From the NCBI GenBank assembly GCA_009783555.1, contig WRDH01000005.1, positions 1 to 64,000 on the forward strand: 64,000 nt of DNA, in the 5' to 3' direction. This document shows, in pieces, positions 7,891-16,296 of the stretch. The notes below the pieces were generated by a model. The model saw nothing but the letters and a program-made list of their open reading frames with translations, searched no databases and was not told where the DNA came from. The stretch comes from Oscillospiraceae bacterium (lineage in GTDB: Bacteria; Bacillota; Clostridia; Oscillospirales; Oscillospiraceae). The position numbers were made by a program, and so were the translations under genes. Positions within the stretch are counted from its first letter, which is position 1. Each line of letters opens with the position of its first letter.

Positions 7891-8568
7891 ATGACACACA
7901 GAATCATCGGCGACAGCTTCCCCGTGCTGATTTACAGCTTAAACAGAGGAGAAACGGTAATTACACAGCGAGGCGGCATGTCATGGCGGACGGCGGATAT
8001 TGAAATGGAAACGAACACTCATGGCGGACTCATGAAAGGTCTTCGGCGTTCTCTTGCAGGCGGCAGCGTTTTCATCAACAAGTATACCGCGCGAAGTGAT
8101 AATCAGGAGATAGCTTTTGGATTGACATTTCCCGGGGAAATCAAGTCCTTTCAACTTTCCGGCGGAGCACAATTAATTGCACAGAAAAACGCATTCATAG
8201 CATGTACGGAAAACATAGATATCGATATGCATTTCAACAGAAAACTGGGTGCGGGATTGTTCACGGGAGAGGGGTTCATCTTAGAGCGTTTCAGCGGAGA
8301 AGGACTGGTATTTATAGAGGTAGACGGAAAATCACATGAATACGATCTTGCGCCGGGTCAGCAACTGTTGATAGATTGCGGATATTTAGCCGCAATGGAA
8401 ACAACCGTAACATTTGACATCGAAACCGTTAAGGGTGTAAAAAACGTCATGTTCGGCGGAGAGGGTCTATTTCTCGGAAGACTTACCGGACCCGGAAAAG
8501 TTTGGCTCCAAACCCTGCCGATAACAGGTCTGCAACGCATACTCGCCGCAAGCGTTTCTACATCGTAA
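7891..8568 (+). CDS. AIM24/TIGR00266-family protein
   Basis: 225 residues of the AIM24 (TIGR00266) beta-rich family. Features include QRGGMSWRTADIEMET near the N-terminus, the repeated GEGFILERFSGEGLVFIE / GEGLFLGRLTGPGKVWLQTLP hairpins, and the typical ending with PITGLQRIL. Bacterial members are cytoplasmic proteins of unknown function, about this length. GGAAGG precedes the ATG by nine bases. It is probably the second gene of a two-gene unit with the DUF1905 protein. The stop is six bases before a paired palindromic repeat that likely terminates the transcript. Confidence 0.9.
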   Translation: MTHRIIGDSFPVLIYSLNRGETVITQRGGMSWRTADIEMETNTHGGLMKGLRRSLAGGSVFINKYTARSDNQEIAFGLTFPGEIKSFQLSGGAQLIAQKNAFIACTENIDIDMHFNRKLGAGLFTGEGFILERFSGEGLVFIEVDGKSHEYDLAPGQQLLIDCGYLAAMETTVTFDIETVKGVKNVMFGGEGLFLGRLTGPGKVWLQTLPITGLQRILAASVSTS

Positions 8569-8573
8569 AAAAG

Positions 8574-8651
8574 TTGTCAGAGGGACGGTTCTCTTGACAA
8601 ACTATGGTGAATTTTCACCATAAGTTGTCAGGAGAACCGTCCCCTTGACAC
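8574..8651. repeat. paired inverted GGGACGGTTC repeat
   Basis: Arms at 8574-8600 and 8625-8650 are inverted copies of the family unit (TTGTCAG ... GGGACGGTTCTC ... TTGACAA). Between them ATGGTGAA/TTCACCAT forms a further stem, so the whole 78 nt can fold into one long hairpin. It is nearly the same as the element at 2094-2171 and separates the AIM24 gene from the sugar-transport promoter. Confidence 0.85.
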
Positions 8652-8690
8652 CCCCCTGACAACATAAAAACAAAAAATGTTAAAATTGTA

Positions 8691-8719
8691 TTGACAAGCA
8701 ATTTTTTTTTTGCTAAATT
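8691..8719 (+). promoter_or_regulatory. promoter of the carbohydrate transport operon
   Basis: TTGACA (8691-8696, perfect -35), a 17-bp T-rich spacer and TAAATT (8714-8719, four of six) lie about 130 nt before the first solute-binding protein gene. The long leader may hold regulation; no riboswitch I recognise is present. Confidence 0.7.
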
Positions 8720-8847
8720 GAGAATAGTAAACTTGTTAAGTTACAACATACATACTGTAAACCTCGACAGGTAACAAAGATTCTTAATGGGATTACCGGA
8801 GAAAACTGTTGAAACGACAAAGAAATGTATTGATGAGGAGAGATACT

Positions 8848-10350
8848 ATGATTAAGAAAATTGGTAGTGTATTAATTGTAATGGCGTTGTTGTTATCTCT
8901 TTTTAGCTTAACAGCATGTTTTAATGACGATGCTATCCCCGGTACAACGCCGCCGCAGAACGGCAACGGCGGCGGAGACGTGCAATCGCCGGGAGGCGGT
9001 AATGGTGACAACAACAGAAACGATAACCTCTTATCCTATTTGGAACAAGAGGCTGCACGGCGTGCTGCGCTGACAGGTGAATTAAATGTATGGATTCGCG
9101 GCTGGGACAATTGGGGACTGGTCGGCGGAACACCGGAAGACCCGTATTATGAGTATTTTAGAGAACAATTTCCGAATGTCGTATTAAACTTACAGATTAA
9201 CCGTGACTGGCATTACCTGACAGAAGCAATTGCATCCGGAGACGCACCCGACTTGTTTTTCTGGGAAGGATTACCTCCCAATGTATTCAGAAACATGATT
9301 GAGCAAGGATTTGTAGCACCTTTGGATGATTTTCTTTCAAGAGATTCTGTATTTACAGACCAATTTCTTCCCGGAATGCTGGAAATGCACAGATTTGAAG
9401 GTCATATATATGGTCTTCCCATCGATGTAATGCCAAATGCAATACTGTTAAACCTTGATATTTTTGATCTGCGCAATGTACCATATCCGAATAATGACTG
9501 GACAATCGACGATGTAGTCTCGCTGGCAGGACGTTTGACAAACAAAACCGATCTTGCAAGCCCGTCTGTAGGCATTGTACGCAACGTTGATGAGCAAGAC
9601 TATATTCGCATGTTAAACTTCTTTACACAAGCGCATGATGTCGTCGGTTACAGAATGGACGGCGGTCAAAGAGTATCGAATTTAGCTGAAGATCAAGGTG
9701 CAATAACCGCTATTCAACAGTATATTGAAGTACAGGCAAATAACTATGCAAATACATTCTCTTATGAAGAAAGAGTCGCTCTCGGTCTTGATACTTCCGT
9801 ATGGAATATTGACTGGGCAGCCGGTGTCGGCGGAATGTTTGTAGGTGCCGGCCCGTGGGGTATGGAAGTAAATAACGAAACCCGCGAGCCACTGTTTACA
9901 CAAACAGTAATGCCGCCGCCTGTCGGCGCAAACGGCGGAAGAGGCAACTTTGTATCTATAATCGGTATGAGCATATTTGAAGGAAGCAATAATAAGGAAC
10001 TGGCATGGGAGTTTCTCAAAGCCATGACATGTCGTGAATTCCGCGAAGCTGCCTGGACAATAAATGATGCAGGCGAAAGAATCTATCCGCTGCGCTTCGA
10101 TGAAAACAGTTACCGCTTCGGGTGGGGGCTTCCCGCATATCAGATAGATGAAAGCCGCTTAACAGGATTTTTCCGCGACTGGTATCTGGGCTTTAAAGCC
10201 GCCTCTGCATTCCCTGCAATTACCGCAATGAATTCTGATGCTATACTTGATGTAACACGTGATGTTGAGAGCGGGACAAGACAACTGGTTGACGCGTTAC
10301 GTGAATATGATGATTATGTAAATGCAAATAACCTGCTTGCTGAGTGGTAG
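8848..10350 (+). CDS. carbohydrate ABC transporter solute-binding lipoprotein
   Basis: A 500-residue family-1 extracellular solute-binding protein. It begins with a lipoprotein signal (hydrophobic core to residue 23, lipobox LTAC with Cys24), then a Gly/Asn-rich flexible tether, then the binding fold (ELNVWIRGWDNWG, ITAIQQYIEVQAN, GMFVGAGPWGMEVNNE, FVSIIGMSIFEGSNNKELAWEFLKAM). GAGGAG (8835-8840) seven bases upstream fixes the ATG at 8848; an upstream TTG at 8809 would spoil the signal peptide. It is anchored outside the membrane and hands a sugar to a permease pair in this locus. Which pair (14430/15393 or 20655/21525) cannot be told; the ligand is unknown. Confidence 0.93.
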   Translation: MIKKIGSVLIVMALLLSLFSLTACFNDDAIPGTTPPQNGNGGGDVQSPGGGNGDNNRNDNLLSYLEQEAARRAALTGELNVWIRGWDNWGLVGGTPEDPYYEYFREQFPNVVLNLQINRDWHYLTEAIASGDAPDLFFWEGLPPNVFRNMIEQGFVAPLDDFLSRDSVFTDQFLPGMLEMHRFEGHIYGLPIDVMPNAILLNLDIFDLRNVPYPNNDWTIDDVVSLAGRLTNKTDLASPSVGIVRNVDEQDYIRMLNFFTQAHDVVGYRMDGGQRVSNLAEDQGAITAIQQYIEVQANNYANTFSYEERVALGLDTSVWNIDWAAGVGGMFVGAGPWGMEVNNETREPLFTQTVMPPPVGANGGRGNFVSIIGMSIFEGSNNKELAWEFLKAMTCREFREAAWTINDAGERIYPLRFDENSYRFGWGLPAYQIDESRLTGFFRDWYLGFKAASAFPAITAMNSDAILDVTRDVESGTRQLVDALREYDDYVNANNLLAEW

Positions 10351-10364
10351 TATAAAGTTGATAT

Positions 10365-10395
10365 GAGGAATTCCGTCAATTTGATAGAATTCCTC
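10365..10395 (+). terminator. intercistronic hairpin
   Basis: GAGGAATTC (10365-10373) and GAATTCCTC (10387-10395) form a perfect 9-bp stem just after the solute-binding protein stop. No T-run follows. Such hairpins often stabilise the upstream binding-protein mRNA so that it is made in excess over the other components. Confidence 0.5.
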
Positions 10396-10402
10396 TGTAA
10401 CC

Positions 10403-10411
10403 TGATATAAT
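10403..10411 (+). promoter_or_regulatory. extended -10 promoter before the ATPase gene
   Basis: TGATATAAT is a perfect extended -10 (TGnTATAAT). A -35 at normal spacing is poor. It lies 77 nt before the ATPase start and could give an internal promoter. Confidence 0.5.
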
Positions 10412-10487
10412 CCGGGGAGAATGGTATACTCCTCACGTTTCAATAAAAACTAAATGAGTTGCTTTTTACTATTCAGGAAATACATTC

Positions 10488-11609
10488 ATGCCACAGGTAT
10501 CTTTAAGAAATATCTATAAAGTATATCCGAATGCGAAAAACTCTGCACCCGCTGTTTGTGACTTTAATCTGGAAATAAACGACGGGGAGTTTGTTGTTCT
10601 TGTAGGTCCTTCGGGCTGCGGGAAATCAACGACACTTCGTATGATTGCCGGTCTCGAAAGCATAACAACAGGCGAAATATACATTGATGGCAAGCTTATT
10701 AATAACCTACCACCCAAAGACAGAGATATTGCAATGGTTTTTCAGAATTACGCACTTTACCCCAATCTCAGTAATTTTGAAAACATGGCGTTCGGGTTGC
10801 GTTTACGCAAAGTTGAAAAATATAAAATTAACGAGCTTGTAAAGGTTAAGGCAAGAGAACTGGAAATAGAAAATCTTTTGGACAGACAGCCAAAGGATGT
10901 TTCCGGCGGGCAAAGACAACGCGTCGCTTTAGGCAGAGCTATAGTACGCCAGCCTAAAGTATTTTTAATGGATGAGCCATTGTCAAATCTGGATGCAAGA
11001 ATGCGGGTTCAAACACGTATCGAGATAATGAAGCTTCATAATGATCTGAACGCAACAACGGTTTATGTTACGCATGACCAGATTGAAGCCATGACAATGG
11101 GTCACCGCATAGTTGTAATGCACGGCGGACTTATCCAACAGGTTGCGACGCCGGAAGATTTATATAACAAACCCGCAAACAAATTTATCGGTTCATTTAT
11201 TGGTTCGCCGCCGATGAATTTCGTTTTCGGAAGATTACTGTCCGGAGATGACGGCAGAATATTCTTTAGTAACTCAACAATGTACATCCCTTTTCCTGAA
11301 AAGAGGATAACAAAAGGTATAGATAAATATATAGGTACGGATGTAGTCGGCGGAATACGCCCTGAATACCTCAGCTTAAGACAAGGCGAAGAACGAAATG
11401 AAGATGAGTTTTTCGCAAAGGTTGATGTGACAGAGCTTGTTGGCGCCGACAGATATGTATATCTGGATATAAACCAAAGCAACCGTGAGAGCCTGGTTGC
11501 CAGAGTTCCGGCAAAAGACAAATTTTCTCCCGGCTTACGGGTAATCGGACAAGCGGATATGGATAACTTCCATATATTTGACAGAAATACTGAGCAGCGG
11601 ATTTATTAA
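10488..11609 (+). CDS. carbohydrate import ABC ATPase (MsmK/UgpC type)
   Basis: 373 residues. The N-terminal ABC domain has Walker A GPSGCGKST near residue 39, Q-loop QNYALYP, signature VSGGQRQRVALGRA, Walker B FLMDEPLSNLDARM and switch His VTHDQIEAM. From about residue 240 a TOBE/MOBE-type beta domain follows (GGIRPEYLSL, VTELVGADRYVYLDI). This is the CUT1 ATPase type that docks to MalF/MalG-like permeases. It is the only import ATPase in a locus with two permease pairs and two binding proteins, so it probably energises both transporters. AGGAAA lies before the ATG. Confidence 0.95.
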   Translation: MPQVSLRNIYKVYPNAKNSAPAVCDFNLEINDGEFVVLVGPSGCGKSTTLRMIAGLESITTGEIYIDGKLINNLPPKDRDIAMVFQNYALYPNLSNFENMAFGLRLRKVEKYKINELVKVKARELEIENLLDRQPKDVSGGQRQRVALGRAIVRQPKVFLMDEPLSNLDARMRVQTRIEIMKLHNDLNATTVYVTHDQIEAMTMGHRIVVMHGGLIQQVATPEDLYNKPANKFIGSFIGSPPMNFVFGRLLSGDDGRIFFSNSTMYIPFPEKRITKGIDKYIGTDVVGGIRPEYLSLRQGEERNEDEFFAKVDVTELVGADRYVYLDINQSNRESLVARVPAKDKFSPGLRVIGQADMDNFHIFDRNTEQRIY

Positions 11610-11637
11610 CAGGCTTAGCAAATATAGATGCAAGCTG

Positions 11638-11706
11638 CATTGTTCACGAGATTGCGGATGTTTTTGGGCACTTACGAAACCCAAAGGATCGAGCCCGCAA
11701 TGACGA
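11638..11706. repeat. ATTGCGG/GCAATGACG dispersed repeat
   Basis: A second repeat type: CATTGTTCACGAGATTGCGG ... CCCGCAATGACG, containing TTTTTGGGCACTTAC and AACCCAAAGG. The same inner words recur at 24949-24971, next to the LacI gene. It fills the gap between the ATPase and the large binding-protein gene. Confidence 0.65.
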
Positions 11707-11734
11707 GTTAGCGGAAAGGAAAGGAACGCAAAAA

Positions 11735-14437
11735 ATGAAATGGTTTATTGTAAGTACATCTTTCATTTTATTTTTTCTCTTTTATGCTGTGGTGCCGGTA
11801 AGTGCAGCAGAATGGACAGATTGGCGCGAGGAAATTCAAGTAGAAGAAAGCGGATACTATAACATTCGTGTCAGCTACCATTACAAAGAAGTTCAATCCT
11901 TAAATGCTACAGGAACTATTTACATTGATGGTATTCTGCCGCTTGATGAAGCTGAGTTTTTTGTTTTTCCGAAACGTATAGCTTACAATGATTTTCCTTT
12001 CCTTGTTGATTCATTAGGTAATGACCGTATGCCGCACCGAAAGCAATTAACAATGCTTGATTCTGTTTTGATTCAGGATAAGGAAGCAAGACAAAGCATA
12101 CCGCTTGTGTTTTTCATCGAACAAGGAATGCGAAATATCAGTATTGAATTTGATGGTCCTATTCAAATTAACAACATCGAGCTGATCCCGCATTCTTATT
12201 TACCGTCACACGCCGAATATATAGGCAGATTTGGTAATGATACTCATGCCCCCCGGGATAAAGCACTCATAACTGTTGAAGCGGAAGCAATGGCATATAT
12301 GTCAGGAATGAATATTGTACCGTCAAATATGTCAGGCGCGGGGATTTCACCGCAGGAAACCGGAAGGCGGAAATTCAACGTTATCGGACTTACTTCCTTT
12401 GATACCGCAGGTGATTTTGCGATATGGAATATTCATGTAGAAGAAAGCGGGTTTTATAACCTCACATTCAAATACCTGCAAAACACAAATGTCAACCTGA
12501 ATTCATACCGTACAATCTATGTTAATGATAAAGTGCCGTTCCGTGAGTTTTCGGAGGTTTCATTCCCCTTCACAACGCGATGGAGAAACCTGACGCTGGA
12601 TGATTTTCCGGTTTTTCTTGAAGCAGGAGAAAACAGCATAAAGCTAGCTGTGACAACTGCTCCATATGCGGAAATAAAAGACGCTCTGTATACCGCAGTC
12701 AGAGGCATACACGGTTTGGATATGAATATCCGGGCAATAATAGGCAATGAGGTAGATCCGTTCCGGTTGTGGAATCTTGAAAGTTATATTCCCGGTCTTG
12801 GCAATGATTTGGCAAGCATAGCAGAGGATATAGATTTAATCATGTATATGCTTTCCGATCTTACGGGATTTCGTGTTAGTGAATATAGTGCGCTCCAATC
12901 TGCAGTTCAGGATTTAAGGCGGTTCTCGGAAAAGCCTGACCGCCTTGCCCGTTGGGTTCATTCCCTAAGTCAAGTCGTAGGTTCTCTTACGGATTGGCTG
13001 ATTTCACTGGAGAGGCAATCCGTTGTACTCGATAAGTTTTACGTTCACTCTGCAAATGCATCAGTTCCGGCTGCGACACCAAACATCTTCGTGCGTTTTT
13101 TTCATGCGATAAGAAACTTCTTCGCTTCATTTTCACAAGCTGCAACAACAGACACGTTTAAAAGCGAAATCGAACCTATACAAGTGTGGGTACGGCGCAG
13201 CAGAGATTTTGTTGATCTTATGCAGCGGATGAGCGATGATTTTTTCACTCCTGCGACAGGAATCCCGGTAAGTGTGCAGTATATACCGGACACAACAGTA
13301 TTAATTCTTGCAAATGCCGCAGGAACACCTCCCGAACTCGCTGCGGGAATGGATATAAATGTGCCGTATGAATATGCCATCAGAGGCGCGCTTGCCGATT
13401 TAACAAGGTTTGACGGCTTTGAGCCTCTTTCTGCACCAATGGCACGCGGAGCTATAGTTCCGTACATGTATTCGGGAGGAGTATATGCTTTGCCCGAGGA
13501 AGTCATTGTCAACGTACTTTATTACCGTACAGATATTTTTGACGTACACGGTCTTGATGCGCCGGATACATGGGATGACGTCCTTGATACCGTGCATCAT
13601 TTATTTACATTAAACTCCACATTTTACTACCCGTACGGTGATTATCAGACATTCTTCGCACAAAGAGGAATCCCTGTCTATACCGAAGACGGTCTTTCTC
13701 TTGCGTGTGACACCGAAGAGGGTTTTGAAGCATTTCGTTTTTGGACGGATCTATATATAAAACATGGATTACCGGCAAGAATGGAGAGCTTTTACCAGCA
13801 TTTCAGAATGGGTACCGCTCCCGTCGGAGTCGCGGGGATTAACGAGTATATGCGATTTTTGCTGACCGCACCCGACATCGCAAACAGGTGGAGAGTCGCG
13901 CCGATTCCCGGGACATTAGGTGAGCAAGGTATTGTAAACCGGTCACAGGCGGGAAATCAAAACGGTATTATGATGTTTAACACCACGCACGAGAGAGAAG
14001 AAATGGCTTGGACATTTTTAGAGTGGTGGCTTTCTACGGATACGCAGGCTCAATTTGCACAAAATCTTGTGAACTTTTACGGTCCGGAGTTCAGGTGGTT
14101 CACAGCAAATTTTGATGCACTCGTACAGCTTGATTGGAGATGGGAGACCTTGTCTGTTTTAGAAGAACAATTACGCTGGTATAACCCTGTTCCTTTGGTT
14201 CCCGGGGGTTCGTATATGACGGGCCGTGAGATATGGAATGCCTGGACACGGACGGTTGTAAGGCAAGAACATTATAGAGAACAACTGGAAATTGCGTTTC
14301 GCGATATCAGAATGGAGATGGAACGAAAACAAGTTGAGTTCAGTCTTGTTTCTCCCGATGGCAGAGTCTTGCGGACATTAAATATTCAATCATACGACCC
14401 GATGGTTCATTTTCTGGGGAGGGATGTTCATGATTAG
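11735..14437 (+). CDS. large extracellular protein: two CBM-like domains plus solute-binding domain
   Basis: A 900-residue secreted protein. It has a signal peptide ending near residue 24 (PVSAAEW) without a lipobox. Two related beta-sandwich modules (~25-150 and ~175-330) share the motif VEESGYYNIRVSY / VEESGFYNLTFKY and resemble CBM6/35-type domains. A helical linker follows (~340-500), then a family-1 solute-binding domain (~505-830; VYALPEEVIVNVLYYRTDIF, MGTAPVGVAGINEYM, EMAWTFLEWWLSTDTQAQFAQ). It probably captures a polysaccharide or oligosaccharide and feeds the permeases encoded directly downstream, which overlap it. Binding proteins are normally ~400-550 residues, so the N-terminal modules are an unusual addition. 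The ATG has GGAAAGGAACG upstream. Confidence 0.85.
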   Translation: MKWFIVSTSFILFFLFYAVVPVSAAEWTDWREEIQVEESGYYNIRVSYHYKEVQSLNATGTIYIDGILPLDEAEFFVFPKRIAYNDFPFLVDSLGNDRMPHRKQLTMLDSVLIQDKEARQSIPLVFFIEQGMRNISIEFDGPIQINNIELIPHSYLPSHAEYIGRFGNDTHAPRDKALITVEAEAMAYMSGMNIVPSNMSGAGISPQETGRRKFNVIGLTSFDTAGDFAIWNIHVEESGFYNLTFKYLQNTNVNLNSYRTIYVNDKVPFREFSEVSFPFTTRWRNLTLDDFPVFLEAGENSIKLAVTTAPYAEIKDALYTAVRGIHGLDMNIRAIIGNEVDPFRLWNLESYIPGLGNDLASIAEDIDLIMYMLSDLTGFRVSEYSALQSAVQDLRRFSEKPDRLARWVHSLSQVVGSLTDWLISLERQSVVLDKFYVHSANASVPAATPNIFVRFFHAIRNFFASFSQAATTDTFKSEIEPIQVWVRRSRDFVDLMQRMSDDFFTPATGIPVSVQYIPDTTVLILANAAGTPPELAAGMDINVPYEYAIRGALADLTRFDGFEPLSAPMARGAIVPYMYSGGVYALPEEVIVNVLYYRTDIFDVHGLDAPDTWDDVLDTVHHLFTLNSTFYYPYGDYQTFFAQRGIPVYTEDGLSLACDTEEGFEAFRFWTDLYIKHGLPARMESFYQHFRMGTAPVGVAGINEYMRFLLTAPDIANRWRVAPIPGTLGEQGIVNRSQAGNQNGIMMFNTTHEREEMAWTFLEWWLSTDTQAQFAQNLVNFYGPEFRWFTANFDALVQLDWRWETLSVLEEQLRWYNPVPLVPGGSYMTGREIWNAWTRTVVRQEHYREQLEIAFRDIRMEMERKQVEFSLVSPDGRVLRTLNIQSYDPMVHFLGRDVHD

Positions 14438-15386
14438 AGTATATCGCAAACCGGCTCCCGAAATATACAGACCGTCTCCAAGCGAGACCCTGGCAAATAT
14501 GAAGAAAAACAAATTAGCATATTTGTTTATCGCTCCTTTTTTGTTGTGCTTTTGTATATTTATTGTTTTACCGGTAGCATCGGCAACTGTACTTTCGTTT
14601 ACACAGTTTGATTCAATTTCCCGACCGCAGTTTGTGGGTTTTCGTAACTTCATAGATATTCTGACACGCGATATGCTGTTGATGATTCATGTCATTCCGA
14701 ATACTTTTCTTTTTGCGGTAGCTGTAGGGCCTGTCGGATATGCACTGCAGTTTCTGCTCGCCTGGCTCATAAACCGTTTGCCGAAAAAACTGAAAACGTT
14801 TTATATCATGGCAATATACCTGCCTTCTCTTGCAGGCGGTGTCTTAATATCTGTAGTGTTTCGTGTATTCTTTTCCGGTGACAGGCTCGGTCATCTTAAC
14901 CGGTTTTTAATGAATCTGGGTGTTATCGTTGATCCAATCGCATGGACCACAGACAGAGACTACCTGTTAATAATTATGATTATTGTAACTGTATGGGGCA
15001 GCATGGGGGTCGGCTTTTTATCATTGTTTGCCGGAATGCAAAATGTAGATACTCAGCTATTTGAAGCCGGCAGAATCGACGGGATAAGAAATTCATTTCA
15101 AGAGCTTGTTTACATAACTATACCTCAAATGAAACCGCAAATGCTGTTTTCCGCAATAATGTCTATAGTCGGAGCATTACGGGCAGGAAGCATCGGCGTT
15201 CAATTATCGGGACAAAATCCAACACCTGATTATGCAGGGCAATTGCTTCAAAATCATATAGAAGATTTTGGTTTTCAACGTTTTGAACTTGGGTATGCCA
15301 CGGCATTGTCATTCACATTGCTGATAGTTACATACATAATAACAAAATTATGCTTCCGTTTCCTCGGAACAAAGCCGGATGAGTAA
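14430..15386 (+). CDS. carbohydrate ABC permease (MalF/LplB type)
   Basis: A 318-residue inner-membrane permease with about six transmembrane segments (first KLAYLFIAPFLLCFCIFIVL) and the cytoplasmic EAA loop EAGRIDGIRNSFQELVYITIP that contacts the ATPase. The ATG at 14430 is preferred because GGGGAGGG (14416-14423) is six bases upstream; the ATG at 14424 is directly against that site. It overlaps the end of the large binding protein by eight bases, indicating translational coupling, and is followed after six bases by its partner permease. Confidence 0.93.
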   Translation: MIRVYRKPAPEIYRPSPSETLANMKKNKLAYLFIAPFLLCFCIFIVLPVASATVLSFTQFDSISRPQFVGFRNFIDILTRDMLLMIHVIPNTFLFAVAVGPVGYALQFLLAWLINRLPKKLKTFYIMAIYLPSLAGGVLISVVFRVFFSGDRLGHLNRFLMNLGVIVDPIAWTTDRDYLLIIMIIVTVWGSMGVGFLSLFAGMQNVDTQLFEAGRIDGIRNSFQELVYITIPQMKPQMLFSAIMSIVGALRAGSIGVQLSGQNPTPDYAGQLLQNHIEDFGFQRFELGYATALSFTLLIVTYIITKLCFRFLGTKPDE

Positions 15387-15392
15387 AGGTAT

Positions 15393-16253
15393 ATGAAATT
15401 GTTAAGTCGTATAAGCATAAATCGCACATCACTCTTTATTCTTCTGTTGCTTACGGGCACAGCAGTCATATTTATGCTTCCCGTTTTTTACATTGTCAGC
15501 ACCGCGTTTAAGCCTTTATCCGAACTATTCCTTTTCCCTCCGCGCTTTTTCGTACAAAATCCGACACTGCAGAATTTTAATGACTTCATGCAGGCGGCAG
15601 ATGCTTCCATTGTTCCTTTTTCCCGATTTTTATTTAACAGCTCAGTAGTCACATTTTTTAGTGTCTCCATCGCTCTTTTTATCAGTTCTCTTTGTGCGTA
15701 TGCCTTTTCTAGAATGGACTTTCCGGGGAAAAAGTGGTTATTCAATCTTATAATCATCGCGCTTATGTTTGCTCCCGAAGCTGTTGTTATAACAAGATTT
15801 CTGGTGGTTTCACAGCTCGGGATAATCAATACATACTTCGGGCACATTCTGCCGCACATAGCGGTGCCTGTCGGCGTTTTTCTGATGAAGCAGTTCATGG
15901 ATCAGATCCCTGCTTCACTCTCCGAAGCTGCAAGAATAGAAGGTGCGGGTGAGTTCACGATATATTGGCGGATAATAATGCCTAATGTAATGCCGGCAGT
16001 CGGCGCGGTTATGATTATTGTTTTCCAAGCTGTATGGATGGATAATGTAAGCTCCGTGTTATATATGACAGAAGAATCCATGAGAACCCTTCCTTATTTT
16101 GTCAGCACCCTCACAGCAGCCATCGGTACGGATGTTGCAAGACAGGGAGCAGCTGCAGCCGCCGGATTCATAATGTTTATGCCTAATTTCCTTCTGTTTG
16201 CAATAATGCAAAAATCCATGATCGAGACAATGGTCACCTCCGGCATAAAATAG
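15393..16253 (+). CDS. carbohydrate ABC permease (MalG type)
   Basis: A 286-residue permease with six hydrophobic segments and the EAA loop SEAARIEGAGEFTIYWRIIMP. It starts with the usual N-terminal membrane segment (TSLFILLLLTGTAVIFMLPVFYIVSTAFK). It forms the heterodimer channel with the preceding permease, and very likely works with the CBM-containing binding protein. The gene closes the tightly spaced trio 11735-16253; 43 nt separate it from the NHL-YIP1 gene. Confidence 0.93.
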   Translation: MKLLSRISINRTSLFILLLLTGTAVIFMLPVFYIVSTAFKPLSELFLFPPRFFVQNPTLQNFNDFMQAADASIVPFSRFLFNSSVVTFFSVSIALFISSLCAYAFSRMDFPGKKWLFNLIIIALMFAPEAVVITRFLVVSQLGIINTYFGHILPHIAVPVGVFLMKQFMDQIPASLSEAARIEGAGEFTIYWRIIMPNVMPAVGAVMIIVFQAVWMDNVSSVLYMTEESMRTLPYFVSTLTAAIGTDVARQGAAAAAGFIMFMPNFLLFAIMQKSMIETMVTSGIK

Positions 16254-16296
16254 GCGTTGTTAGCATGATTAAAGGTATAGTCATGGTAGGTTTATT

